DNA of 47,476 bases. Origin: Oscillospiraceae bacterium (GTDB lineage: Bacteria; Bacillota; Clostridia; Oscillospirales; Acutalibacteraceae). The DNA is taken from contig CADBBH010000015.1 in assembly GCA_902792905.1 (NCBI GenBank), positions 1-47,476 of the forward strand, written 5' to 3'. Position numbers and translations under genes: made by a program. Below the pieces are notes generated by a model. It was not told where the DNA came from. It did not search any database and was given only the letters and a program-made list of their open reading frames with translations. Below, piece by piece: positions 7,045 to 15,018 of this stretch (within the stretch, counting starts at the first letter, position 1; the number at the start of each line of letters is the position of its first letter).

Positions 7045-8433
7045 TTATTTATTGAATTTTGCCGGTTTTGCAAATATACCGAAATTCTCAAATTTGTCTC
7101 TGATTCTGTCGACAAGTTCAACTCTCTTGGCGTTAAGGTCGGCAATCGAGTCGTTTATTTTGTCCGCAGCAGCCTGAATCGGGGATTTCTTTGCATCGCT
7201 GAATCCGTCTCTGACAGCGTAATACGCAGGCTTGGGATTGCCCTTGCCGTCGATAAGTCCCCAGCCCGTCTCAACCGGGCATTCTGCCTGGCCGCAGACA
7301 TAGCAGTGAGAGGAATCTGCCCAGCAATAGACAAACGCGCCGCAGAGGTAATCGAGCTTGCGGAGTTTCGGAATAAGGTTCCTGTAGAATTTCGCCTGGC
7401 CCTCGGGGGTATGGTCATAGCCGTAAAGCTTGCAGTTCTTCGGAAGCGATTTATAGAAATGGTTCGCGTATTCGCCCTTGAATATCATTTCGCCGAGCTC
7501 CTCGTCGGTGGCATCGGGATAGAGCTCCTCGATTTCGTTGCTCATATCGGGCGGCAGTTCGTCAAGGAATTCATCCATATTCTCTATGGCGTCGGTTTCG
7601 CTCTTGAAGCCGTAGCTGTTGATGAGTTCTTTCTTCTCGGATTTGCTGAGCGCCTCGCCGTAGCCGATATAGCCGAATTCGCAGAGAATCAGAGGCTTCT
7701 GGGAAACGCCGCGGATGATGCCGAGCAGGACGGGGAAGAGATTGATATCGTGAACAAATTCCTCGAAGCAACCGATATAGAGATCGAGGCCGATATAGTC
7801 AATCCATTTGCTGTATTTGAGCATCTTTATCGCAACGGTCGGATTCGCGATATTGTAGCCGATAATGACATTGGAATTTCTTGTTTCCTTATACATTACC
7901 TCGGCGTGCATCGCGATAAAATCAACGGCCTCTTCAAGAGTCAGAGGCAGGGTGAAGCGGTCGATACCCATTTCGTTTGTAATCTGGAACGCGCCGACAA
8001 TACCTGCGAGGTCCTTGACATAGAATTTCGCAATCTTCTGAATCGCGGCCCTGTTTTCGGGTTTGCGCGGGTCGAGGCCGTAATCGATATAATCATGGGG
8101 ATAAGGAGTGATGGCAAAGACTTTGATTCCGTTGTCGTGATACTGCTTCATCTCCTTTTTCCAGCTGAGATAGTATTCGGAGAGGGAGCCGTCTTTATTA
8201 TACGGGAAGGGAATATCCTTGCGGGTCCACTCAATATTCGCGCCCTCGAGCAGGTCGTAATCCTGATTGGTGTGGCAGCAGCCCTTCATAAAGCCGCCGG
8301 TCTTCTCGAGCACCTCTTTGACATTCGGGTCAATCTTGGCGCCGGGATGAAAAGACATCCACAGATTGAGCGGAATCAGAAAAGTAAGCAATACCGAAAC
8401 GATTCTGGTTAAGAATGTAGTCTTGAGATTCAT
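7045..8433 (-). CDS. membrane-anchored or secreted clan-A glycoside hydrolase-like protein
   Basis: The 462-residue protein begins with a positively charged stretch and a hydrophobic helix (about 8-27), a signal peptide or anchor. The body reads as a TIM barrel of glycoside hydrolase clan A: QITNEM supplies a putative acid/base Glu154 after strand 4, and LILCEFGYIG supplies a putative nucleophile Glu252 after strand 7. Asp and Trp-rich segments (YCWADSSH) and several cysteines follow. The C-terminal 50 residues are charged and helical. I cannot assign a GH family or substrate. The gene is second in the operon with GGAGGTAAATT before the ATG. Confidence 0.7.
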   Translation of the reverse strand: MNLKTTFLTRIVSVLLTFLIPLNLWMSFHPGAKIDPNVKEVLEKTGGFMKGCCHTNQDYDLLEGANIEWTRKDIPFPYNKDGSLSEYYLSWKKEMKQYHDNGIKVFAITPYPHDYIDYGLDPRKPENRAAIQKIAKFYVKDLAGIVGAFQITNEMGIDRFTLPLTLEEAVDFIAMHAEVMYKETRNSNVIIGYNIANPTVAIKMLKYSKWIDYIGLDLYIGCFEEFVHDINLFPVLLGIIRGVSQKPLILCEFGYIGYGEALSKSEKKELINSYGFKSETDAIENMDEFLDELPPDMSNEIEELYPDATDEELGEMIFKGEYANHFYKSLPKNCKLYGYDHTPEGQAKFYRNLIPKLRKLDYLCGAFVYCWADSSHCYVCGQAECPVETGWGLIDGKGNPKPAYYAVRDGFSDAKKSPIQAAADKINDSIADLNAKRVELVDRIRDKFENFGIFAKPAKFNK

Positions 8434-8477
8434 AATTTACCTCCGTTATCCCATATATATTCAACAGACGCGGTCTG

Positions 8478-9002
8478 TCAGATATTTTCGCCGAGCTCGT
8501 CGATGACTTTTTTGAGAATGTCTCTGTTGACCTCGCCCGATTCGATTTTCTCATCAAACCAGAGTTTGAGATTGTCGACATTCATTGATATATGCTTGAG
8601 ATAGTGATTTATCATCACGAAATCCTTGATTTCGTCATCGTGAATAACGCCGTCGGAAGTGATTTCGATAAGGCGGTCCTTCTGCCCCTGCAGTTTATTC
8701 AGCAGGGCAAGAGTTTCGAGCACGATTTCGGAGAGCGACTTCTCCTCGATTTCGGGAACATATTTTTTGCCTATCGCGCACTCGTTGCTGCAATAGTGGT
8801 TGCAGAGGCCTGGCTTCTTATATGCCTTCGCCATCTCGAGGACCTCCTCGGGAGTGGCGGCGCATTTCCCGCTCTCGATTTTTTCAATTCTCGAGTCGGA
8901 TATCCAGACCAGCTTTTCGCTCGCCTGAGCCCTGGTCAGCCCGCACTCCTCGCGCGAGAGCTGATAAATACTTTTATTCTCTTTGGATGAAGCTCTTCCC
9001 AT
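8478..9002 (-). CDS. XRE-family regulator with a short cysteine cluster
   Basis: Residues about 13-62 form an XRE-type helix-turn-helix (LTRAQASEKLVW...RIEKIESGK). They are followed by CNHYCSNECAIG, a CxxxCxxxC cluster that could bind metal or sense redox state, and then by a helical C-terminal domain. The start is placed at 9002 because ATG there is preceded by CCGGAGGC; an upstream TTG at 9017 would add five residues without a better site. It is the first gene of the minus-strand unit and divergent from the isomerase operon, so it may regulate either. Ligand unknown. Confidence 0.85.
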   Translation of the reverse strand: MGRASSKENKSIYQLSREECGLTRAQASEKLVWISDSRIEKIESGKCAATPEEVLEMAKAYKKPGLCNHYCSNECAIGKKYVPEIEEKSLSEIVLETLALLNKLQGQKDRLIEITSDGVIHDDEIKDFVMINHYLKHISMNVDNLKLWFDEKIESGEVNRDILKKVIDELGENI

Positions 9003-9100
9003 AACGCCTCCGGACAATATATAGATAATATTATATACCGATTATACTATATGTTGCGCAAAAATAAAAGAGTAAATTTTGATTTTTATAAAATAATTTC

Positions 9101-9129
9101 TTGTATATTGACGAATTATATGATATCAT
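9101..9129 (+). promoter_or_regulatory. promoter of the isomerase operon
   Basis: TTGTAT (9101-9106) and TATCAT (9124-9129) with a 17-base spacer, 43 bases before the chosen start. The 8-bp palindrome TTGCGCAA lies upstream at about 9054-9061 and could be an operator shared with the divergent XRE gene. Confidence 0.55.
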
Positions 9130-9171
9130 TTGAAATGGACAATTAAATACTCCGAAAGAGAGATGATAATT

Positions 9172-9993
9172 ATGAGTTTACCCGTAGCGGTTCAGCTCTA
9201 TTCAGTCAGAGACGAGGCCGAGAAGGATTTACTCGGAACCATCCGCAAAATGAAGGAACTCGGCTATGACGGAGTCGAATTCGCAGGCCTCTTCGGCAAC
9301 GAACCGGCAAAAATCGCCGCTTTCTGCAAAGAAACCGGTATCACCCCGATATCGGCGCATGTTCCCTACTATGACATGCTCGAAAACCCCGCAGGAGTGC
9401 TCGCGGATTACGCGGAAATCGGCTGTAAATACGTCGCGGTCCCCTATCTTACAGAGGAATGCAGACCGGGCACGGACGGCTGGGAAGCGACAATCGAGGG
9501 AATCAGAAAAATCGCGGAAGAAGCGAAGAAACTCGGCATTCAGCTCCTCTATCACAACCACGATTTTGAATTCGTGAAGATTGACGGCAAATACGCGCTC
9601 GATATACTTTATGATTCAATAGACGAGGACCTTCTCAAGACGGAACTCGACACCTGCTGGGTCAATGTCGGCGGCGAAAATCCCGCAGGCTATATACTTA
9701 AATATTCGGGCCGTTCCCCCGTTGTTCATCTGAAAGATTTCAAGGGGCAGAAGTCCGACAAGCCGCTCTATAAACTCATCGGAATTGATGACAATGAAGA
9801 GGAAGCGGCGGCAAATACATTTTCATTCATGCCCGTCGGGCACGGAGTTCAGGATATGCCCGCTATTCTCGATGCCTCGCTTGAAGCGGGCTCGGAATGG
9901 GTAGTCGTCGAGCAGGATAACCCGGCAGAAGGCGACACCCCGCTCAATTCAGTAAAACTCAGCAGAGAATATCTTAAATCACTCGGCTGGTAA
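9172..9993 (+). CDS. sugar phosphate isomerase/epimerase family TIM barrel
   Basis: The 273-residue protein starts VAVQLYSVRDE and shows the xylose-isomerase-like TIM-barrel pattern: HNHDFEF, ELDTCW, HLKDF and VVEQD carry the likely divalent-metal ligands and catalytic acids. Family members isomerise or epimerise sugars and inosose-type cyclitols. ATG at 9172 is preferred (AGAGAG upstream, family-like N-terminus); ATG 9163 and TTG 9130 are alternatives. It is followed 14 bases later by a Gfo/Idh/MocA oxidoreductase, a common pairing in sugar or inositol catabolism. Substrate is not determined. Confidence 0.88.
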   Translation: MSLPVAVQLYSVRDEAEKDLLGTIRKMKELGYDGVEFAGLFGNEPAKIAAFCKETGITPISAHVPYYDMLENPAGVLADYAEIGCKYVAVPYLTEECRPGTDGWEATIEGIRKIAEEAKKLGIQLLYHNHDFEFVKIDGKYALDILYDSIDEDLLKTELDTCWVNVGGENPAGYILKYSGRSPVVHLKDFKGQKSDKPLYKLIGIDDNEEEAAANTFSFMPVGHGVQDMPAILDASLEAGSEWVVVEQDNPAEGDTPLNSVKLSREYLKSLGW

Positions 9994-10007
9994 TAAGGAG
10001 GATAAAT

Positions 10008-11150
10008 ATGTCAGAGAACATTCTTGATGCTTTCAAAGAGGATCACAGCGCAAAAAAAGAAATTGATATGAGCAAAAAGCTCAGAGTCGGCATTATCGGC
10101 ACAGGCTGGATTGCCGAGGCGCATGTCAAGGCTTATCAGAAATGCCCCGATGTTGAGATAGTCGCGCTGGCAGACCTTATCCCCGGCAAGGCCGAGGCAT
10201 TCTGCGAGAGATACAATGTGGGCGAAAACGTCAAGTTTTTCCCGAGCCACAAGGAACTTATCGATTCTGGTATGTGCGACGCCGTCAGCGTCTGCACCTA
10301 TAACGCAACCCACGCGGAGTGCACGATTTACGCGCTCAACCACGGCGTGAGCGTCCTTCTAGAAAAGCCGATGTGCGTCACTCTCGACGAGGCAGTCGCC
10401 ATCTGCAAGGCGGATAAGGCGAGCGACGCGGTTCTCTCAATCGGCTTCCAGCCGCGTTTTGACGAGAATATGAAGATGCTCAAGAGAATCTGCCAGTCCG
10501 GCGAGCTCGGAAGAATTTATTATATCCAGACAGGCGGCGGCAGAAGAAGAGGCATCCCGACTCCGTTCGGCACCTCCTTCATCGAGAAAGAGACCGCGGG
10601 AATCGGCGCTCTGGGCGATATCGGCTGCTATTCGCTCGATATGGTTCTCAATTCAATCGGCTACCCGAAGCCCCTGACCGTAACCGGATATAAATCCGAT
10701 TTCTTCGGCAAATCACCCGATTACGAGCATCACGACGTATTCGGCGTTGACGATTTCGCGGCAGGCTTCATCCGCCTCGAGGGCGATATCATTCTCGACT
10801 TCAGAATCGCATGGGCAATGAACCTCGACACCCCGGGCGACACGATAATCATGGGCACCAAGGGCTCGGTAAGAGTTCCCTCGACCGAATGCTGGAACGG
10901 CTCCATCGGCGGTCCGCTTGTAATTTATCACGAAATCGCGGGTGAGCAGATTGAGACAGTCATCCCCGAGAAATCAAACGACACGGACTGCTTCGACATC
11001 AAAATCCGCTCCTTCTGCGACGCGGTCAAGGAAGGCGGAGCGGCACCCGTTCCGAGCAGCGAAATTCTTTATAATCAGGCAATAATCGACGGTATTTCAC
11101 GCTCAGCCGAGCTCGGCAGAGAAATTGAAATCGAGATACCCGAAATATAA
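10008..11150 (+). CDS. Gfo/Idh/MocA family NAD(P)-dependent oxidoreductase
   Basis: The 380-residue protein has the Rossmann motif GIIGTGWIAEAH (28-39) and the family EKP motif (119-121), where Lys120 is the usual catalytic residue. The second half is the alpha/beta substrate-binding domain. The first 20 residues before MSKKLRVGI are extra to the fold, but AAGGAGG before the ATG at 10008 supports the longer start. It sits between the isomerase and the P-loop kinase and probably oxidises or reduces the same sugar or cyclitol. Substrate unknown. Confidence 0.92.
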   Translation: MSENILDAFKEDHSAKKEIDMSKKLRVGIIGTGWIAEAHVKAYQKCPDVEIVALADLIPGKAEAFCERYNVGENVKFFPSHKELIDSGMCDAVSVCTYNATHAECTIYALNHGVSVLLEKPMCVTLDEAVAICKADKASDAVLSIGFQPRFDENMKMLKRICQSGELGRIYYIQTGGGRRRGIPTPFGTSFIEKETAGIGALGDIGCYSLDMVLNSIGYPKPLTVTGYKSDFFGKSPDYEHHDVFGVDDFAAGFIRLEGDIILDFRIAWAMNLDTPGDTIIMGTKGSVRVPSTECWNGSIGGPLVIYHEIAGEQIETVIPEKSNDTDCFDIKIRSFCDAVKEGGAAPVPSSEILYNQAIIDGISRSAELGREIEIEIPEI

Positions 11151-11168
11151 AACCGGAGGTATATTCAT

Positions 11169-11732
11169 ATGGTATTGGCAGCGGTAGGCAAAAACGGCAC
11201 AGGCAAGGATTTCTTCCTTGAATATGTGGCAAAGACCTATAATTTCCCGATGATTTCCATCGGCGACGTAGTCCGCGAGCTCGCGACGAACGACGGCCTT
11301 GAGCTCACGAGAGACAATCTTCACGCGACTTCCAAAAAATACATGTCGGAAAACGGTCAGACCTTCTTCCCCGAGATGATAGTCAAGAAAATCAAGGAAT
11401 CAGACAGCCCGAATTTCCTTGTTTCCGGCATCCGTCCCCCCTCGGATATTGAGGTCTTCAAGAAGGCATTCGGCGACAAATTCGTGCTTGTTGACGTAGT
11501 TATCAGCGATGACGAGGTCCGCTATCAGAGAATGCTCGCCAGAGGCAGCGAGAGAGACGGCAAAAGCGTTGAAAAACTGCGCGAAAACGACATTCACGAG
11601 GAAGAGATTTTCCACACGAGCGAGAGCGAAAAAATGGCGGATTACGTCATGAAAAACGACGGCTCGGTCGAGGATTTCTACGCGGGAGTTCAGGATTTCT
11701 ACGAGAATTATCTCAAGGCGAAACTCGATTAA
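11169..11732 (+). CDS. UPF0200/CoaE-like P-loop nucleotide kinase
   Basis: The 187-residue protein starts with a Walker A motif GKNGTGKD (7-14), followed by the MISIGDVVRELA segment and SGIRPPSDIEVF. It resembles the UPF0200 group of dephospho-CoA-kinase-like NMP kinases known mainly from archaea. Lid-type Arg residues and an Asn-rich C-terminal segment (DYVMKNDGS) agree. The start has CCGGAGG. It closes the three-gene operon before a good terminator. Substrate is unknown; a nucleoside monophosphate or phosphorylated metabolite is likely. Confidence 0.7.
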   Translation: MVLAAVGKNGTGKDFFLEYVAKTYNFPMISIGDVVRELATNDGLELTRDNLHATSKKYMSENGQTFFPEMIVKKIKESDSPNFLVSGIRPPSDIEVFKKAFGDKFVLVDVVISDDEVRYQRMLARGSERDGKSVEKLRENDIHEEEIFHTSESEKMADYVMKNDGSVEDFYAGVQDFYENYLKAKLD

Positions 11733-11746
11733 AAATAATAAGACAG

Positions 11747-11777
11747 GCACCGGTCATTCGGCCGGTGCTTTTTCTTT
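11747..11777 (+). terminator. terminator of the isomerase operon
   Basis: GCACCGG-tcattcgg-CCGGTGC, 7-bp stem, followed by TTTTTCTTT; 14 bases past the kinase stop. Confidence 0.9.
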
Positions 11778-11859
11778 GTCCGGATATTTCGGAATAATAA
11801 TCAATATTCTCTTTATTTCCCTTTCAGATTTGTGCAAAAAGTAATTTTTAATTATTATA

Positions 11860-11888
11860 TTGACATTATATAGTAGTTTTGTTATACT
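11860..11888 (+). promoter_or_regulatory. purine operon promoter
   Basis: TTGACA (11860-11865) and TATACT (11883-11888) with a 17-base spacer. The predicted start near 11895 leaves a leader of about 134 bases before purE. TTGTGCAAA at 11830-11838 lies 21 bases upstream of the -35. Confidence 0.85.
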
Positions 11889-11910
11889 TTAGTTACTAAA
11901 TATAGTATAT

Positions 11911-11990
11911 AGAGGCAGCCGACGGGTTAGCTGGACGTCAGGGCGCACTTATCTCGGATTCCCCGGGATGAAGTGCACTCTTTTTATTTG
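11911..11990 (+). promoter_or_regulatory. purE leader: structured domain plus intrinsic terminator
   Basis: A compact domain (11916-11944) can fold in two ways. One is a pseudoknot of CAGC/GCTG (11916-11919/11930-11933) with GACG/CGTC (11921-11924/11936-11939). The other is a nested 7-bp stem using GCC and GGC (11918-11920/11942-11944) outside GACG/CGTC. Directly after it, 11945-11957 and 11963-11976 make a 13-bp terminator stem (one bulge, one G-U), then ACTC and TTTTTATTTG. This places an intrinsic terminator about 40 bases before the purE start. It has the layout of a riboswitch or attenuator. I do not recognise a known class, and no antiterminator pairing is obvious by eye. Confidence 0.7.
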
Positions 11991-12028
11991 TTTGTAATTT
12001 TTATCGATATATTTAAGGAGGCAGAAAA

Positions 12029-12523
12029 ATGAAAAAAGTCGGAATTGTCATGGGCAGCGACAGCGATCTTCCCATCATCAAAAAAGCGACCGATACCCTC
12101 GACGCATTCTCCATCCCCTACGAAGTGCATATCTATTCGGCACACCGCACACCGGAGCAGGCCAAAAATTTTGCGGCATCCGCTGCAGATAACGGATTCG
12201 GCGCAATAATTGCAGCCGCAGGTATGGCTGCTCATCTCGCGGGAGCAATAGCGGCAAACACCGTTTTGCCCGTTATCGGCATACCCTGCAAATCAACAAC
12301 ACTGGACGGCATTGACGCCCTTTTATCCACAGTTCAGATGCCCTCGGGGATACCTGTAGCCACTGTAGCGATAAACGGAGGAGTTAATGCCGCTTTACTT
12401 TGCGCTGAGATTCTCGCTGTTGAGGATAATGAGCTCAGACAAAAGCTGATTGATAAAAGAAATAAAGACGCCGCGGCAGTCCTTGCAAAGGATGCGGACG
12501 TGATGAATAAACTTAAAGATTAA
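12029..12523 (+). CDS. purE: PurE, N5-carboxyaminoimidazole ribonucleotide mutase
   Basis: PurE converts N5-CAIR to CAIR in purine synthesis. The 164-residue protein shows class I features: GSDSDLP near the start, SAHRTPE around residue 38, and GMAAHLAG and GIPCKS for the nucleotide site. AAGGAGG precedes the ATG. It is first in the operon, just after the leader terminator, so its expression and that of eight downstream genes depend on read-through. PurK, PurC, PurB and PurA are not in this window, so partners must lie elsewhere. Confidence 0.96.
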   Translation: MKKVGIVMGSDSDLPIIKKATDTLDAFSIPYEVHIYSAHRTPEQAKNFAASAADNGFGAIIAAAGMAAHLAGAIAANTVLPVIGIPCKSTTLDGIDALLSTVQMPSGIPVATVAINGGVNAALLCAEILAVEDNELRQKLIDKRNKDAAAVLAKDADVMNKLKD

Positions 12524-12537
12524 CGGAGAGAGAAATT

Positions 12538-13962
12538 ATGGGCGGATTTTTCGGAATCACATCAAAAGAGAACTGTCTGAGCGACGTATTCTTCGGCACG
12601 GACTATCATTCACATCTCGGCACAAGAAGAGGCGGCATCGCCGTCTATGATAAGGAAATCGGTCTTCAGAGGGAAATTCACAATATCACGAACTCCCCTT
12701 TCAGGACCAAGTTTGACAAGATTTTTGAGGAGATGCAGGGCACCTCGGCAATCGGCTGCATCAGCGATACCGATCCCCAGCCGCTGCTTATAAGCTCAAA
12801 TCTCGGCAACTACGCCATCTGCATTATCGGCATCATCAACAATTCGCAGGAGCTCATCCAGCAGTTCCTCTCATTCAGCGGCGGCCATTTCAACGCTATG
12901 ACCGGCAGCAAGATAAATCAGACCGAGCTTGTCGCGGCGCTGATTAACCAGAAGAGCGATTTCACCGAGGGCATAAGATTTGCCCAGAAATCGATTGAGG
13001 GCACGGCGTCAATCCTCCTGCTTCGCGATGATGGCAGCATAATCGCGGCGCGCGACCGCCTCGGCAGACTGCCCGTGCTTATCGGCAAGGGCGAGAACGG
13101 CTACGCTGTCACCTTTGAATCCTTCGCATATCAGAAGCTCGGCTATGTTGACGAGAAGGAGCTCGGGCCGGGCGAGATAGTCGAGATTACTCCCGACGGA
13201 ATCAAACAGCTCTCCCCTCCCGGCAAGAAGAAAAGAATCTGCGCTTTCCTCTGGAGCTATTACGGATATCCGACGGCGACCTATGAAGGCGTCAATGTAG
13301 AGATGATGAGAAACAGAAACGGCGCGATTATGGCCGAGCACGATAAAGAGCTCGGCAACGCCGAGGGAATAGATTTTGTCGGCGGCGTTCCCGATTCGGG
13401 CACCGCTCACGCGATAGGCTATTCCAATAACGCCCATGTTCCCTACGCGAGAGCGTTTATCAAATACACTCCGACCTGGTCGAGAAGCTTCATGCCGACG
13501 ATGCAGAGCGAGAGAAACAGAATCGCGAAAATGAAGCAGGTCCCCGTGCTCGATTTGATCAGGGACAAGAACCTCCTCTTTGTTGATGACTCGATAGTCA
13601 GGGGCACACAGCTCAAGGAAACGGTTGAATTCCTTTACGGAAACGGCGCTAAATCCGTCCACATGCGCTCCGCCTGCCCGCCCATCATGTATGGCTGCAA
13701 ATATCTCAACTTCTCGCGCTCGACCAGCGATATGGAGCTCATCGCAAGGCGCGTTATAGTCGAGCTTGAGGGCGAGGAAGGCTTTAATTATATCGAAGAA
13801 TACTCCGACGGCAACACAGAGAGAGGCAAAGCGCTCAGGAAGGCAATCTGCGATAAGTTCAATTTTTCATCGCTTGAATTCCAGTCTCTCGAAGGAATAA
13901 TCAAGGCAATAGGCATAGACCCCGACGACCTCTGCACCTACTGTTGGAACGGAAAGGAATAA
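12538..13962 (+). CDS. purF: PurF-type amidophosphoribosyltransferase lacking the N-terminal cysteine
   Basis: PurF makes phosphoribosylamine from PRPP and glutamine-derived ammonia. The PRPP loop LLFVDDSIVRGTQ (346-358) is intact. Cys235, Cys387, Cys466 and Cys469 (CTYC) match the [4Fe-4S] ligand pattern of Bacillus-type PurF; Cys380 is another cysteine near Cys387. The Ntn-hydrolase domain, however, begins MGGFFGITSKE where the family has (M...)CGxFG: the nucleophile Cys1 is Gly. No in-frame upstream codon supplies a cysteine. The enzyme should be unable to hydrolyse glutamine in the usual way and may use free ammonia or another amidase, or have a regulatory role. Start has GGAGAGAG; 14 bases from purE. 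Confidence 0.92.
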   Translation: MGGFFGITSKENCLSDVFFGTDYHSHLGTRRGGIAVYDKEIGLQREIHNITNSPFRTKFDKIFEEMQGTSAIGCISDTDPQPLLISSNLGNYAICIIGIINNSQELIQQFLSFSGGHFNAMTGSKINQTELVAALINQKSDFTEGIRFAQKSIEGTASILLLRDDGSIIAARDRLGRLPVLIGKGENGYAVTFESFAYQKLGYVDEKELGPGEIVEITPDGIKQLSPPGKKKRICAFLWSYYGYPTATYEGVNVEMMRNRNGAIMAEHDKELGNAEGIDFVGGVPDSGTAHAIGYSNNAHVPYARAFIKYTPTWSRSFMPTMQSERNRIAKMKQVPVLDLIRDKNLLFVDDSIVRGTQLKETVEFLYGNGAKSVHMRSACPPIMYGCKYLNFSRSTSDMELIARRVIVELEGEEGFNYIEEYSDGNTERGKALRKAICDKFNFSSLEFQSLEGIIKAIGIDPDDLCTYCWNGKE

Positions 13963-13965
13963 GCT

Positions 13966-15009
13966 ATGAATACACAATCAAAATCAGACAGCTACGCATC
14001 AGCGGGCGTTGACATAACTGCAGGCTACAAAGCTGTTGAACTGATGAAAAAACATATAGCGAGGACTTCAGTCCCCGGCGCGGATACGGATATCGGCGGT
14101 TTCGGCGGCCTGTTTGAGCTTGACCTGACCGGCATTTCAAAGCCGGTGCTCGTGAGCGGCACGGACGGCGTCGGAACAAAGCTCAAAATCGCATTCCTAA
14201 TGGATAAGCATGATACGGTCGGCATAGACTGCGTCGCGATGTGCGTAAACGATATCATCTGCGCCGGAGCAAAGCCGCTGTATTTCCTTGATTATATCGC
14301 CTGCGGCAAGAATTATCCCGAAAAGATTGCGGATATCGTCAAGGGCGTATGCGAGGGCTGCGTTCAGTCCGGAGCGGCGCTCATCGGCGGCGAGACCGCG
14401 GAGATGCCCGGCTTCTATCCGGTTGACGAATACGATCTCGCGGGCTACTGCACCGGCATAGTCGACAAGGATAAGATAATCGACAACAAGACCATGAAGG
14501 CCGGCGACGTTATAATCGCCCTGCCCTCGAGCGGCGTTCACTCAAACGGCTTCTCTCTGGTCAGAAAAGTATTCGACGTTGAAAACGCGGATATAAAGAC
14601 TCCGCTTGAAGCGCTCGGTGGAAAGAGCCTGGGCGAAGCGCTGCTGACTCCGACGAAGATTTATGTAAAGCCCGTTCTCGCCCTGCTTGAAAAGGTTAAG
14701 GTAAAGGGAATATCCCATATCACGGGCGGCGGCTTCTATGAGAATATTCCGAGAAGCATTCCCGACGGCCTCGGCGCGGTTATCAACAAAGCCGACATAA
14801 AGATTCTGCCGATATTCAAACTGCTTGCCGAAACGGGCAATATCAGCGAGAGAGATATGTTCAACACCTACAACATGGGCGTCGGCATGAGTATAGTCGT
14901 CGCTCCCGAAGATGTTGATACCGCTCTTGAAATTCTTAGGGCAAACGGCGAGGACGCCTATGTAATCGGCAGGATTGAAGAATCCGAAAACAAAATCACG
15001 CTCAGCTGA
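13966..15009 (+). CDS. purM: PurM, phosphoribosylformylglycinamidine cyclo-ligase
   Basis: PurM closes the imidazole ring, turning FGAM into AIR with ATP. The protein has the usual 347 residues, with the ATP-site segments [12 protein letters not shown] and [11 protein letters not shown] and the later [12 protein letters not shown] and HSNGFSLVR motifs of the PurM/PurL/SelD superfamily. It starts three bases after purF ends, with GGAAAGG at the end of purF as its ribosome site. Nothing unusual. Confidence 0.97.
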   Translation: MNTQSKSDSYASAGVDITAGYKAVELMKKHIARTSVPGADTDIGGFGGLFELDLTGISKPVLVSGTDGVGTKLKIAFLMDKHDTVGIDCVAMCVNDIICAGAKPLYFLDYIACGKNYPEKIADIVKGVCEGCVQSGAALIGGETAEMPGFYPVDEYDLAGYCTGIVDKDKIIDNKTMKAGDVIIALPSSGVHSNGFSLVRKVFDVENADIKTPLEALGGKSLGEALLTPTKIYVKPVLALLEKVKVKGISHITGGGFYENIPRSIPDGLGAVINKADIKILPIFKLLAETGNISERDMFNTYNMGVGMSIVVAPEDVDTALEILRANGEDAYVIGRIEESENKITLS

Positions 15010-15018
15010 GGTAAAAAG

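Noticed and set aside
7306-8412. 368-codon plus-strand frame opposite the clan-A hydrolase-like gene
   Set aside because: Antisense frame caused by codon bias; the minus-strand protein has a signal helix, a ribosome site and catalytic motifs.
9003-9060. minus-strand promoter of the XRE gene
   Set aside because: TATAAT-like hexamers are present but no -35 lies at 16-18 bases; too weak to list.
11911-11990. known purine, ZTP, THF, PRPP/ykkC or preQ1 riboswitch in the purE leader
   Set aside because: The conserved core sequences of these classes as I remember them (for example CCGCCUGGGC for ZTP) are absent. A covariance-model search would be decisive.
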